A DNA stretch of 64,000 nucleotides from Reyranella sp. (GTDB taxonomy: Bacteria > Pseudomonadota > Alphaproteobacteria > Reyranellales > Reyranellaceae), in the NCBI GenBank assembly GCA_019750135.1, contig JAIEOV010000022.1:1-64000 (forward strand). Direction: 5' to 3'. Under the pieces are notes generated by a model. The model was not told the origin of the DNA. It saw only the letters and a list, made by a program, of their open reading frames with translations, and made no database searches. This document shows positions 34,461 through 44,924 of this stretch, in pieces (position 1 is the first letter of the stretch; every line of letters starts with the position of its first letter). The translations under genes and the position numbers were made by a program.

Positions 34461-35459
34461 ATGCCGCAAACCTACAAACTCGCCCTGCTCGACGACTATC
34501 AGAAGGTCGCACTCAAGATGGCCGACTGGGATCGCCTGCGGAAACGCGGCGTCGAGATCACGGTGTTCCACGAGCCGTTCTCCTCGGTCGAGGATGCCGC
34601 CAAGAAGCTGGCGCCGTTCGACATGCTGGGCCTGCTGCGCGAGCGTACGGCCTTCCCGCGGGCGCTGATCGAGAAGCTGCCCAACCTGAAGTTCATGGTC
34701 CTGACCGGCGCGCGGGCCTCGAGCCTGGACGACAAGGCCGCGACTGACCGTGGCATCCCCATCAGCAACACGCCGGGCGGCGGCTCCAACGCCTCGACCG
34801 CCGAACTCACCTGGGCGCTGCTGATGATGTGCGCCCGCGACCTCGCCAAGGCCGAGCGCCTGATGCGCAGCGGCGGCTGGCATGACGGCATCAAGGAGAT
34901 GGTCGTCCTCGAGGGCAAGCGTTTGGGCGTCATCGGGCTCGGGCGCCTGGGCAGCCGCGTCGCAGGCTATGCAAAAGCCTTCGGCATGGACGTCGTGGCC
35001 TGGAGCCAGAACCTCACCGAGGAGGCGGCGGCCAAGGGCGGTGCCAAGCTCGTCAGTAAGGACGAGCTGCTCGAGACCTCGGATTTCGTCAGCATCCATC
35101 TCGTGCTGTCCGACCGCAGCCGGGGGCTTCTGGGCGCGGCCGACCTCGCCAAGATGAAGAAGAGCGCGATCCTGGTGAACACCTCACGCGGGCCGATCGT
35201 CGACGAGGCGGCGCTGCTGGCCGCCCTCAAGAACGGCACCATCGCCCACGCCGGCCTCGACGTGTACGACAAGGAGCCGGTGGCGCCCGGCCATCCCTTC
35301 ACCAAGCTCGAGAACATCACCCTGATCCCCCACCTGGGCTACGTCGTCGAGGACAGCTACCGGCACTTCTACGCCGGCACGATCGAGGACATCGAGGCCT
35401 GGCTGGACGGCAAGCCGATCAACGTGATCAATCCGGAGGCGCTGAAAAAAGCTGCCTGA
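34461..35459 (+). CDS. D-2-hydroxyacid dehydrogenase
   Basis: 332 residues of the D-isomer dehydrogenase family. The NAD motif is GLGRLGSRVAGYAKAFGMDVVAW; catalytic residues are Arg in VNTSRGPIVDEAAL, Glu in DVYDKEPV and His in IPHLGYV. It reduces or oxidises a 2-oxo/2-hydroxy acid in the cytoplasm. It could process a product of the divergent dioxygenase (inference). Confidence 0.92.
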   Translation: MPQTYKLALLDDYQKVALKMADWDRLRKRGVEITVFHEPFSSVEDAAKKLAPFDMLGLLRERTAFPRALIEKLPNLKFMVLTGARASSLDDKAATDRGIPISNTPGGGSNASTAELTWALLMMCARDLAKAERLMRSGGWHDGIKEMVVLEGKRLGVIGLGRLGSRVAGYAKAFGMDVVAWSQNLTEEAAAKGGAKLVSKDELLETSDFVSIHLVLSDRSRGLLGAADLAKMKKSAILVNTSRGPIVDEAALLAALKNGTIAHAGLDVYDKEPVAPGHPFTKLENITLIPHLGYVVEDSYRHFYAGTIEDIEAWLDGKPINVINPEALKKAA

Positions 35460-35540
35460 GGATGTCGATTCAGGTCGGACCTGGACGTCGATGAGGTGAC
35501 GGGCAAGCAGACGCCCCGTCACCACCAGAGGAGATCGACA

Positions 35541-35921
35541 ATGGCTCAATACATGTTGTTGCTGCACCAAGCCCCGAACTACAACGCCGACCTGCCGCGC
35601 GAGAAGATGCTGGAGATGACCAAGCGCTACATGGCGTGGGCTGACAGCCTGCGCCAGAAGGGCCGCATGGTCGGCGGCGAAAAGCTCGCCGTGGGCGGCG
35701 TGCGTCACATCCGCAGCAAGGACGGCAAACCCGTCATCACCGACGGCCCCTATGCCGAGGCCAAGGAAGTGCTGGGCGGTTACTTCGTGATCGAGGCCAA
35801 GGACGCGAAAGAGGCCGAGACCATCGCCCTGGAGTGCCCGCATCTCGCGATTTCTCCCAGCAACTGGGTCGAGATCCGGCCGATCGACGACATGAGCCAG
35901 GCCCGCGCCGCGGCAAGCTGA
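35541..35921 (+). CDS. DGPF/YCII-related protein linked to an ECF42 sigma factor
   Basis: 126 residues from ATG 35541 (GAGGAGATCGAC upstream). The domain shows YMLLLHQAP and ITDGPYAEAKEVLGGYFVIEAKDAKEA, the DGPF signature. In many bacteria DGPF genes stand directly before an ECF42 sigma gene and are its targets. The sigma gene starts two bases after this stop. Confidence 0.92.
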   Translation: MAQYMLLLHQAPNYNADLPREKMLEMTKRYMAWADSLRQKGRMVGGEKLAVGGVRHIRSKDGKPVITDGPYAEAKEVLGGYFVIEAKDAKEAETIALECPHLAISPSNWVEIRPIDDMSQARAAAS

Positions 35922-35923
35922 GA

Positions 35924-37144
35924 ATGTCGGTCCAACGGCTCGTCGATTCGCTGGCCCGCGATTCGACGAGCCGCCTGGTCGCCGCGCTGGCGCGGCGGCT
36001 GGGCGCGGGACGCATCGCCATCGCCGAGGATGCCGTGCAGCACGCGCTCCTGCAGGCGCTGTCGTCCTGGCCTTTCAAGGGCGTGCCCGACAAGCCCGCG
36101 GCATGGCTCGCCACCGTGGCCAGGAACCGGGCCATCGACCTCTTGCGCCACGAGGCGCGCAACGTGTCGCTGAGCGACGATCCGTTGCCCGTCGAACCGC
36201 ACGAGGCGCCGGGCGACGGCCACTTCGATCGTGAGCTGAACGACGACGAACTGGCGCTTCTGTTCGCGGTCTGCCATCCGGCCCTGTCGCCCGAGATGCG
36301 CGTCACCTTCGCGCTCAAGACCGTGTGCGGCCTCACCGTGCCGCAGATCGCCGCCGGTCTTCTGGCCGAGCCCACCGCCATCGCCCAGCGTCTGGTGCGG
36401 GCGCCCAAGCAACTGGAGGCCGCCGGCGTGGCCATCGAGCCACCGCCGCCCGATGCGCTGCCGGGCCGCGCCGAGTCGGTGCGCATCGCGCTCTTCCTGA
36501 TGTTCAACGAGGGCTACTCGGCCTCCTCAGGCGAGGCCCTGGTGCAGCCCGAGTTCTGCGTCGAGGCGATGCGGCTTGGCCGTGCGCTGGCGCGCCATCC
36601 GGTGACGGCGGGTCCGGCGAGCGATGCGCTGGCGGCGCTGCTGATGCTCACGGCCGCCCGCCTGCCGACGCGCGTCGGGCCCGACGGCGTCGCCCAGCTC
36701 CTGGAGGACCAACCGCGCGACCGCTGGGATCATGGCCTGATCGCGCTCGGCCTCGGCCATCTCGAGCGCTCGGCCGCGGGCGAGGAGATGACGGTCTGGC
36801 ACCTGCGCGCCGAGATCGCGGCCCTGCATGCCATGGCCCCCAGCGCCGCTGAGACGGCCTGGGCCCGTATCGCCGCCATCTACGATCAGCTGCGCGCGAT
36901 CGATCCGTCGCCGGTCGTCGAGCTGGCCCGGGCCGTCGCCGTCGGACGCGCCGACGGACCCGCCGCCGGGCTCGCTGCTCTGCCCGAGGCCGACGGCAAT
37001 CCGTACGTCCACGCCGCGCGCGGCCAGTTCATGGCCGAGCTCGGTCGCCGCGACGAAGCGCGGACCCATCTCGCTCGCGCGCTCGACCTCGCCCGTACCA
37101 CGCCTGAGCGCAGCCTGATGACGCGACAGCTGGCGAAACTTTGA
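35924..37144 (+). CDS. ECF42-type RNA polymerase sigma factor
   Basis: 406 residues. Sigma region 2 (DAVQHALLQALSSWPFKGVPDKPAAWLATVARNRAIDLLR) and region 4 (KTVCGLTVPQIAAGLLAEPTAIAQRLVRA) are followed by a long C-terminal TPR-like extension (about 200-406; NEGYSASSGEALVQPEFCVEAMRLGRAL, PYVHAARGQFMAELGRRDEARTHLARAL). ECF42 factors have this extension and no anti-sigma; it is thought to control activity itself. Pairing with the DGPF gene confirms the group. Confidence 0.93.
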   Translation: MSVQRLVDSLARDSTSRLVAALARRLGAGRIAIAEDAVQHALLQALSSWPFKGVPDKPAAWLATVARNRAIDLLRHEARNVSLSDDPLPVEPHEAPGDGHFDRELNDDELALLFAVCHPALSPEMRVTFALKTVCGLTVPQIAAGLLAEPTAIAQRLVRAPKQLEAAGVAIEPPPPDALPGRAESVRIALFLMFNEGYSASSGEALVQPEFCVEAMRLGRALARHPVTAGPASDALAALLMLTAARLPTRVGPDGVAQLLEDQPRDRWDHGLIALGLGHLERSAAGEEMTVWHLRAEIAALHAMAPSAAETAWARIAAIYDQLRAIDPSPVVELARAVAVGRADGPAAGLAALPEADGNPYVHAARGQFMAELGRRDEARTHLARALDLARTTPERSLMTRQLAKL

Positions 37145-37206
37145 AGGGAACAAAAGACCCACGGCCGCGTTTGTGCCTTGGCCGTCGTCAGCGTAGGGGT
37201 TTTGGG

Positions 37207-37287
37207 ATGTTCGCTTATGCCATCATCGGGGGCAGCATGGTCGCCATGTCGCTGGTCTCATTCATCGCGGCGGCGATGGTGGGCTAG
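37207..37287 (+). CDS. Possible 26-residue membrane peptide
   Basis: MFAYAIIGGSMVAMSLVSFIAAAMVG would be a single helix. It has a GTAGGGG-like site upstream, but its end overlaps the convergent transporter gene, so it may be chance. Confidence 0.25.
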   Translation: MFAYAIIGGSMVAMSLVSFIAAAMVG

Positions 37288-38212
37288 ACGGCGCGGTCAT
37301 CCGCACCACGATGAGCCAGGTCGCGGCCACCAGAATGACCGCGGCGGCGCTCCATTCGGCAGGGGACAGGTCGGGTGCCGCGACCCAGCCGAGAGACGCC
37401 GCCATCGCTTCCAGCGCTATGGCGAAGAACGGCATCGCCGCCAGCGCAATCAGATAGGTCTGAACACCGGTGCGGTTGATGGTCCAGAAGCCGAGCCAGG
37501 TGCCGGGCGCGCGGAACAGCAGGCCGGCCAGGATGGCGTAAAGCCAGAGCTCGAGGCGACCGAAGGCATCGCCGGCGCCGGTCCACGGCGAGGCCATCAC
37601 GCCCGCCAGCCCGAGCACCGACCACACGAGGATCAGCGCCAGCGACGCGGCCACCAGGATCTCGCCGGTGAACCGGCTGCGCGCACCAAGATCGTTCAGA
37701 CGATTGCGCGGATGGTAGGCGATCATCCATGAGGCGGTGACGGCCATCGCTTCCGACGCGACCAGCCAGCCCAGGCCGCGCCAAGCTTCGGGCGCAAGTG
37801 TCAGCGCAAACGCCACGATACCGATCGCCAGCAGCGCAAGACCCGGCCAGTCGCGCCGCGGCGGCGCGTTGCGCGTCAGCCACCAGCCGGAGACCGCGCC
37901 GATCAGGACGCTGATCGTCGCCAGGAGCGTGCTTTCGGTAATCGCGAGCCAGACGACCGCGGCTGCGGTCGCGCCGTTGATGGCGACGCGCAGGAAGGCA
38001 TAGCCGATGGTCCAGGGCGCCAGCAATCCGAGCCAACTGGCGGTCGCGCGGCGGCCGAACCACAGCATCACCAAGCCGGCGGCCAGAAGCTGCACCAGGG
38101 TGTAGGCCCAGGCATCGAGCCTGGCGCCGCTCACGACGTGGCGCGTCAGCAGGAGATAGAGCGACCAGAGGAGCGAGTTGCCGAGGCCGAGCGCCAGAAG
38201 GTGACCGCTCAT
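37262..38212 (-). CDS. EamA/DMT-family transporter
   Basis: 316 residues with ten helices in two halves, the drug/metabolite transporter layout (GNSLLWSLYLLLTRHVV at the start, SPAEWSAAAVILVAATWLIVV at the end). Substrate unknown. It ends just past the short peptide frame and starts 16 bases before the methyltransferase stop at 38229 on the same strand. Confidence 0.85.
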   Translation of the reverse strand: MSGHLLALGLGNSLLWSLYLLLTRHVVSGARLDAWAYTLVQLLAAGLVMLWFGRRATASWLGLLAPWTIGYAFLRVAINGATAAAVVWLAITESTLLATISVLIGAVSGWWLTRNAPPRRDWPGLALLAIGIVAFALTLAPEAWRGLGWLVASEAMAVTASWMIAYHPRNRLNDLGARSRFTGEILVAASLALILVWSVLGLAGVMASPWTGAGDAFGRLELWLYAILAGLLFRAPGTWLGFWTINRTGVQTYLIALAAMPFFAIALEAMAASLGWVAAPDLSPAEWSAAAVILVAATWLIVVRMTAPSSPPSPPR

Positions 38213-38228
38213 GGCTGTGTCGGCGGGA

Positions 38229-39479
38229 TCAGGTCCTGAAGCGCAGCAGCAGGTGATTGACGCCGTTCAGCTTGACGTAGAGGTCTTCGAACTGCGTGTA
38301 GTAATCTTCCCATTGCGGCAGGCCGCCCTGGGCGCCGAGCGCGGTGTAGATCTCGGCCACGGTCTTGCGGCCGTCGATCTGGGACACGATGCGCGCGGCA
38401 AGCGGCGGCAGTTGCGCCCGCCACGGAAAGCCGTCGAGGTTGGCGATCAAGGGCGTTCCGGGCTGCAGGCCGGCCGCGAGCTTCTGAGCATCCATCTCGC
38501 GCAGCACCGGGATGGCTGAGGTATCTTCGGGCCGCGCCACCGTGTCGAAGCCGGCGCGCGTTGCATAGAAGACGTGGGTGCGCAGGTTGCCCGCCAGCCG
38601 CTCGGCGAAGGCCGCGCGCTCGACCAGGGGCAACGAGCTCGCCTGGCGCGCGATGATGGGATCGCTCATGTAGGTCGCGGGCTCGTAGCGCACCGGCTCG
38701 AGGAAGGCCACGACCCGCAGGCCCGCCTGCTGCGCCATGGTGCCGATCTCGGGCACGGTAAAGGCGCGGTCGCAGCTGTGCAGCAGCAGGTCGTAGAGTC
38801 CGGCATCGCCGCCGGTGACGTGATCGTTGAGATAGGGATTGCGGCGGAACAGGTTGGTGGTCGGCAGGAAGCGGATCAGCCGCTTGCTCATGGCGATCCG
38901 GTCCTCCAGCGCCATCGACGGCGGCGCCAGGGTGCGCAGCAGTTCCTGCAGGGGATAGACGCCGCTGCGGCCGTACTCGCCATAGAGCATGACGCCGACG
39001 CCGCCATCGTCATTGAGCACGCTCGCCAAGGCGCGCATGCCGGTGGCCGGGTCGGGCAGGTGGTGCAGCACGCCGGTGCAGTCGATGTAGTCGAACTGGC
39101 CGATCGCCATCGACGGCAGGTCGAGCAGCGAGCCGGTGATGAAGTTGATGTTGCGCAGGCCGCGCGCCTTGGCGCGGGCCTCGCAGATCGCGCGCGAGGC
39201 GGTCGAGATGTCGAGATAGACGACCTCGCCGGGGCAGCGCCGGTCGACGAGCTGCTGGGCCAGCATGATGCAGGCATCGCCCGTGCCGCCGCCCGCCACC
39301 AGCGCCCGGAACGGCCGCATGAAGTTCAGGCGGCCGGAGAAGAGGTAATGGTTGATCTCGAGGATGTGGCTCGGGGTGCCGGTGATCAGGCGGATCGCCT
39401 CATCGCGCGGATCGCGCGGCGGATAGGGCAGCGCCTCGTACTGGGCGCGAACTTCATCCATCGGCGAGGGAAGGGTCAT
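38229..39479 (-). CDS. SAM-dependent methyltransferase with C-terminal winged-helix-like domain
   Basis: 416 residues. The class I SAM motif is RALVAGGGTGDACIMLAQQL (about 57-76), then VYLDISTASRAICEAR and FDYIDCTGVLHHLPDP. The first residues YEALPYPPRDPRDE are typical of methyltransferases with a YPPRDP start. The C-terminus (about 335-416: LIANLDGFPWRAQLPPLAARIVSQIDGRKTVAEIYTAL) looks like a PqqD-like or winged-helix piece. Substrate unknown. Confidence 0.85.
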   Translation of the reverse strand: MTLPSPMDEVRAQYEALPYPPRDPRDEAIRLITGTPSHILEINHYLFSGRLNFMRPFRALVAGGGTGDACIMLAQQLVDRRCPGEVVYLDISTASRAICEARAKARGLRNINFITGSLLDLPSMAIGQFDYIDCTGVLHHLPDPATGMRALASVLNDDGGVGVMLYGEYGRSGVYPLQELLRTLAPPSMALEDRIAMSKRLIRFLPTTNLFRRNPYLNDHVTGGDAGLYDLLLHSCDRAFTVPEIGTMAQQAGLRVVAFLEPVRYEPATYMSDPIIARQASSLPLVERAAFAERLAGNLRTHVFYATRAGFDTVARPEDTSAIPVLREMDAQKLAAGLQPGTPLIANLDGFPWRAQLPPLAARIVSQIDGRKTVAEIYTALGAQGGLPQWEDYYTQFEDLYVKLNGVNHLLLRFRT

Positions 39480-39560
39480 TCTGGCCTTGTTTCACGGCGG
39501 GCGCGGCGCTACCCGGGGGAAGCAGCGCCTGCAAAAGGATTAACAACAAAAAGACTGGGC

Positions 39561-40124
39561 ATGAAAGGCTATTTCGGCATCGGTGTGGAAGGCGTGAGCA
39601 AGGCCGTGAACGTGGGCACCTTGTTCCGCACGGCCCATGCCTTCGGCGCGTCCTTCGTGTTCACGCTGCGCGCCCAGTACAACCGCCGCGAGGGCGCGCA
39701 CACCGATACGTCCGACACGCCGCGCTCGGTGCCGACCTACAACTTCGCCGACCTGGAGAGCTTCCGCCTGCCGCAGGGCTGCCGGCTGGTCGGCATCGAG
39801 ATCACCGACCAGGCGATCGAGCTGCCGAGCTTCCGCCATCCCCGCCAGGCGGCCTACATCCTGGGCGCCGAGCGCGAGGGCCTGTCGGCCGACGTGCAGT
39901 CGATCTGCGACTATGTGGTGAGAATCCCGACCCGCTTCTCGGTCAACCTGGGCGTGGCCGGGGCGCTGATCATGTACGACCGCCAGCTCAGCCTCGGCCG
40001 CCATGCCCCGCGCCCGGTGGCCGAGGGCGGCCCGACCGAGGCCCTGGTGGTGCCGCCGTTCGGCGAGCCCATCTACAAGAGAAAGCAGCGGATTCGCGCC
40101 CGCGCGGCGCAGGCCGGTCGATGA
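39561..40124 (+). CDS. SpoU/TrmH-family RNA 2'-O-methyltransferase
   Basis: 187 residues with the SPOUT knot: GVSKAVNVGTLFRTAHAFGA, YILGAEREGLSADV and RFSVNLGVAGALIMYDR (the three conserved motifs). It would methylate a ribose in tRNA or rRNA. A basic tail (YKRKQRIRARAAQAGR) could help RNA binding. The stop overlaps the next gene's ATG (40121-40124). Confidence 0.9.
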   Translation: MKGYFGIGVEGVSKAVNVGTLFRTAHAFGASFVFTLRAQYNRREGAHTDTSDTPRSVPTYNFADLESFRLPQGCRLVGIEITDQAIELPSFRHPRQAAYILGAEREGLSADVQSICDYVVRIPTRFSVNLGVAGALIMYDRQLSLGRHAPRPVAEGGPTEALVVPPFGEPIYKRKQRIRARAAQAGR

Positions 40125-40708
40125 CCGCCAGGATCGCCGCAAGGAACGCCGCGAGGATCGCCACACTCACCGTCCTCGGCATCATGACGGTCCAGGCGGT
40201 GACCCTGCACCTGATGGGTCGCGTCTGGATCTGCAGCTGCGGCACCGTCCGGCTCTGGGTCGGCGATATCTGGTCGCCCGAGCTCTCCCAGCAGATGTTC
40301 GACTGGTACACGCCCTCGCACATCGTCCACGGCATCCTGTTCTATGGCGTGCTGCGTCTCGTGCTGCCGCGCGCGCCCGTCCTCGTGCGGCTGGCGATCG
40401 CGGCCGGGATCGAGGGGGCGTGGGAGATCGCCGAGAACTCGCCATGGGTGATCGAGGCCTACCGCCAGCAGGCGCTGGCCGCCGGCTACACCGGCGACAG
40501 CATCCTCAATTCGCTGCTGGACATGGTGTCCATGATGACGGGCTTCGCCGTGGCCCGGCTGCTGCCTTGGAAGGCGACGGTCGCCCTGGTCCTGGTGCTC
40601 GAGATCGGCGCCGCCTTGATGGTCCGTGACAACCTCACCCTCAATATCCTCAATTTCGTCCATCGCTTCCCGGCCATCGAGGCTTGGCAGAAGGCCGCCC
40701 AGCGATAG
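40121..40708 (+). CDS. UPF0314 (DUF2585) membrane protein
   Basis: 195 residues with four to five helices. WSPELSQQMFDWYTPSHIVHGILFYGVL, GIEGAWEIAENSPWVIEAYRQQALAAGYTGDSILNSLLDMVSMMTGF and VRDNLTLNILNFVHRF are the family's conserved stretches. The family is nearly confined to alphaproteobacteria; its role is unknown. Cotranslated with the RNA methyltransferase. Confidence 0.93.
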   Translation: MTARIAARNAARIATLTVLGIMTVQAVTLHLMGRVWICSCGTVRLWVGDIWSPELSQQMFDWYTPSHIVHGILFYGVLRLVLPRAPVLVRLAIAAGIEGAWEIAENSPWVIEAYRQQALAAGYTGDSILNSLLDMVSMMTGFAVARLLPWKATVALVLVLEIGAALMVRDNLTLNILNFVHRFPAIEAWQKAAQR

Positions 40709-40715
40709 CCCTTTT

Positions 40716-40838
40716 CCGTCATCCCGAGCGAAGCCGCCCGAAGGGCGGCGCAGCCGAGGGACCTCTTTTTGGCGATGCATCAACAAAACAGGTCCCTCCG
40801 CTCCGCCTCGCTGCGCTCGGCTCCGGTCGGGATGACGG
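40716..40838. repeat. Dispersed palindromic repeat, copy 1
   Basis: CCGTCATCCCGA (40716-40727) and TCGGGATGACGG (40827-40838) are perfect inverted ends. Inside are GAGGGACCT...AGGTCCCTC and GCTCCGCCTCGCTGCGCTCGG segments. Copies 2 and 3 are at 44828 and 57091. It could stop transcription or shape the message between the UPF0314 and rlmN genes. Confidence 0.8.
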
Positions 40839-40865
40839 GGGTTTGGCCTAGCGGGCGAAGGGTCT

Positions 40866-42026
40866 ATGCACTATTTCAGGCCCACCATGGCCGCCCACTT
40901 GCCCACTGAGCCGCTGCAGATCGTCGAGCCGTTCCGCGGCCGCAATGACACGCGCCGCAACCTGGTCGGCCTGTCGCGCGAGGACCTGAAGGCGACCCTG
41001 ACCGAGGCCGGGCTGGAGCCGTTCCGGGCCCGCCAGGTCTGGCAGTGGATCTATTGGCACGGCGTGCGCGACTTTGGCCTGATGACCAATATCGCCAAGA
41101 AGACGCGCGATCGCCTCGCCGAGGTCTTCGTCATCGAGCGACCCGAGATCGTGACCGAGCAGCGCTCGGTCGACGGCACGCGCAAGTGGCTGCTGCGCTT
41201 CCCCGACGGCAACGAGGCCGAGACCGTCAACATCCCCGAGGAAGATCGCGGCTCGGTGTGCGTGTCGAGCCAGGTCGGCTGCACGCTGACCTGCAGCTTC
41301 TGCCACACCGGCACGCAGCCCCTGGTGCGCAACCTGGCGCCGGCCGAGATCGTCGGCCAGTTCATGGTGGCGCGCGACAGCTACGGCGAATGGCCGACGC
41401 CGACCGAGACCACGCGCATGCTCTCCAACATCGTCATGATGGGCATGGGCGAGCCGCTCTACAATTTCGACAACGTGGCGACGGCGCTGAAGATCGTCAT
41501 GGACGAGCAGGGCATCGCGCTGTCGCGCCGGCGCATCACGCTCTCGACCTCGGGTGTCGTGCCCATGATCCCCAAGGTCGGCGACGTTCTGGACGTCAAC
41601 CTCGCGGTGTCGCTGCATGCGGTGAACGACGCGGTGCGCGATACCTTGGTGCCGATCAACCGCAAATGGCCGATCGCCGAGCTGCTGGCCGCCTGCGCCG
41701 CCTATCCCGGCGCCCGGAACAGCCGGCGCATCACCTTCGAGTACGCCATGCTGAAGGGCGTCAACGACAGCGACGCCGACGCCCGCGAGCTGGTACGCAT
41801 CCTGAAGCCGATCCACGCCAAGGTGAACCTGATCCCGTTCAATCCCTGGCCGGGCGCGCCCTACGAGTGCAGCTCCAACAACCGCATGCACCGCTTCGCC
41901 GAGATCGTGAACGACGGCGGGCTGAGCGCGCCCATCCGCACGCCGCGCGGCCGTGACATCTTCGCCGCCTGCGGCCAGCTCAAGAGCGCGAGCCAGCGCG
42001 GGCGAAGAGACAAGGTACTGCTCTAG
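40866..42026 (+). CDS. rlmN: 23S rRNA/tRNA adenine-C2 methyltransferase RlmN
   Basis: 386 residues. The radical SAM Cys triad is [12 protein letters not shown] (Cys139, Cys143, Cys146), and the partner cysteine is in SAACGQLKS near the end. N-terminal [23 protein letters not shown] and [13 protein letters not shown] are family marks. It methylates A2503 of 23S rRNA and A37 of some tRNAs. An in-frame ATG at 40887 is an alternative start. Confidence 0.97.
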   Translation: MHYFRPTMAAHLPTEPLQIVEPFRGRNDTRRNLVGLSREDLKATLTEAGLEPFRARQVWQWIYWHGVRDFGLMTNIAKKTRDRLAEVFVIERPEIVTEQRSVDGTRKWLLRFPDGNEAETVNIPEEDRGSVCVSSQVGCTLTCSFCHTGTQPLVRNLAPAEIVGQFMVARDSYGEWPTPTETTRMLSNIVMMGMGEPLYNFDNVATALKIVMDEQGIALSRRRITLSTSGVVPMIPKVGDVLDVNLAVSLHAVNDAVRDTLVPINRKWPIAELLAACAAYPGARNSRRITFEYAMLKGVNDSDADARELVRILKPIHAKVNLIPFNPWPGAPYECSSNNRMHRFAEIVNDGGLSAPIRTPRGRDIFAACGQLKSASQRGRRDKVLL

Positions 42027-42172
42027 GACCTTCCCTGCTGCCCTTGCGACCCACGTAGCACAAGAAACCAACCGCCCTTGTCACGCAATCGGCGAGAAAC
42101 CTGCCGGTCCTACTCTCCTCCCATCGACGGACGGCATCCCGCCGGCCAGATTTCAGAGAACAGGAGAAAGTC

Positions 42173-42334
42173 ATGGACAAGAAGATTCGCGAACTGAAGC
42201 TCGACGAGGTCAAGGCTGTGGCTGGTGGCGCGACCGCGCTGTCGACCACCTACGTCAAGCCGGTGAGCACGACGACGGTCAGCGCTTCCAGCCTGCTGAT
42301 CAAGCCGATTTCGATCTCGACCTTCAGCGTCTGA
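42173..42334 (+). CDS. Small peptide with double-glycine leader
   Basis: 53 residues: MDKKIRELKLDEVKAVAGG then ATALSTTYVKPVSTTTVSAS and a short Ser/Ile/Val-rich end. The first part matches the bacteriocin-type leader that is cut after Gly-Gly by C39-peptidase transporters (charged start, EL...L.EV..V.GG). The mature part would be 34 residues, rich in Ser, Thr and Val with no Cys. AGGAGAAAG lies at ideal distance from the ATG. No transporter or modifying enzyme is adjacent except the minus-strand methyltransferase. Likely a secreted peptide of unknown activity. Confidence 0.65.
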   Translation: MDKKIRELKLDEVKAVAGGATALSTTYVKPVSTTTVSASSLLIKPISISTFSV

Positions 42335-42388
42335 TCGGCGCAGGAGTATCGCCCAGCGGCGTCGTCCTCCCGGGGACGGCGCCGCAGC

Positions 42389-43414
42389 CTATTTGGCGAA
42401 TACGGCCACCTTCGACAGGAAGGCGCGTTCTGCAGAAACCGGCTTCAGGCCGGCAGTCTCGCCCCATCTTTCGAGAGAGCCGTTCGCATACTCGGCGTAG
42501 TACGGTTCGTGGAAGTAGTGCGGGAACAGATCGAGCAGGCCGTCCCACGACGGCCGATCGCCCTTCTGCATCGAATCGACGATCACGACTAGGCCACCCG
42601 GCTTCAGCGCGCGTCTCATCTCGATGAGCGCTTCAGTCCGCACCGCCGCCGGAAGCTCGTGCAGCAGGAACGACGACACCACGAGATCTAGGCTTGCATC
42701 CTCGAACGGCAGCTTCTCGGCCGCGCCCTCGATCAGCTTCACGCGCGCCGTCTTGCCGACCACGCGACGCGCCTCGGCGAGATAGGGCGCGCTGAGGTCG
42801 AGGCCGGTGAACTTCATGCCGGGCCAGGCGTCGTGCAGGAAGGCGAGCAGGCGGCCGGTGCCGCAGCCGACATCCAGCCCCTTGAGATCGCGCTGGTTGC
42901 GGCCGGCCATCCACTCCGCGATCGGCTTCAGCGCACGGCGGCGCATGACGTCGGCGGCGCCGGTGAACAGCACCTCGACCTGGGTATCGTAGATCGTGGC
43001 CGAATGGTCCGACAGCCAGCCGTCGCTCTGGAAATGGAAGTTCTGGCGGTAGTAGTCGGGCAGTCCGTCGCCCTGCTCGCCGGGCGGCAGCTCGTCGCTG
43101 TGGCCGTGCCGGCGCGCATCGACCTGCGGCAGGTCGCGGAAGTAGAGCACGCTGCGGCGCAGGAACTCGCCGGGGTCGAAGGAAAGGGGGCGCGGGGTCG
43201 GAAACAGCCCGGCCTTGATGTCCTGCCATTCGCGCTCGAAGACGGCGCGCATGTCCTTGGTCAGCTCGTCGCGCGAAGGCGTCGGGCCGATCGGAAAATC
43301 GGGCTTGGGCATCGGCTTCAGCAGTCGGCGGCCCGCGGCATAGTGGCCGGCGTACCAGGCCACGCGCGCGGTCTGGCGCGCAGCATAGGTGAGACGATCT
43401 AGGGCAGAAGCCAT
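42389..43414 (-). CDS. Class I SAM-dependent methyltransferase
   Basis: 341 residues. LDVGCGTGRLLAFLHDAWPGMKFTGLDLSAPYLAEARR (about 180-217) is the SAM site, followed by EDASLDLVVSSFLLHELP. The N-terminal third (FLRRSVLYFRDLPQVDARR) is not the usual fold and may bind substrate. Related enzymes are often unnamed; substrate unknown. It converges on the double-glycine peptide gene. Confidence 0.88.
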   Translation of the reverse strand: MASALDRLTYAARQTARVAWYAGHYAAGRRLLKPMPKPDFPIGPTPSRDELTKDMRAVFEREWQDIKAGLFPTPRPLSFDPGEFLRRSVLYFRDLPQVDARRHGHSDELPPGEQGDGLPDYYRQNFHFQSDGWLSDHSATIYDTQVEVLFTGAADVMRRRALKPIAEWMAGRNQRDLKGLDVGCGTGRLLAFLHDAWPGMKFTGLDLSAPYLAEARRVVGKTARVKLIEGAAEKLPFEDASLDLVVSSFLLHELPAAVRTEALIEMRRALKPGGLVVIVDSMQKGDRPSWDGLLDLFPHYFHEPYYAEYANGSLERWGETAGLKPVSAERAFLSKVAVFAK

Positions 43415-43536
43415 GGCTTAGCTTACCTCGGGATCGATTATAGCGTCTTTGCGGCAGGCTTGCCCGGCTGCATTCCGCCGCTATATTCGCGCGCCTTCAC
43501 CGATCTGAACCGAAAGCCGCCAGAGAGCTGCCAGCC

Positions 43537-44793
<1,257 letters not shown>

Positions 44794-44827
44794 CTATCGT
44801 TGTAGGATGCGTGGATGACGACCCCAC

Positions 44828-44896
44828 TGTCATCCCGAGCGCAGCGAGGGACCTTTACGGCAACAGGAAAGGTCCCTCGCTGCGCTCGGGATGACA
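44828..44896. repeat. Dispersed palindromic repeat, copy 2 (perfect 29-base hairpin)
   Basis: Two 29-base arms (44828-44856 and 44868-44896) are perfect inverted copies, beginning TGTCATCCCGAG and ending CTCGGGATGACA, with an 11-base loop. It shares the ends and the GAGGGACCT core with copies 1 and 3 but is shorter. It lies 35 bases after the argG stop and could act as a terminator or RNA stabiliser. Confidence 0.85.
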
Positions 44897-44924
44897 GCGT
44901 CGTCGTGGCGCCGTTCGTGCGTCC

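Noticed and set aside
40716..40838. Insertion sequence remnant at the dispersed repeat
   Set aside because: No transposase fragment or target-site duplication visible; better described as an intergenic palindromic repeat.
42173..43414. A RiPP cluster made of the double-glycine peptide and the adjacent methyltransferase
   Set aside because: The genes face each other, share no promoter, and no transporter or maturation enzyme is beside them; the peptide is reported alone.
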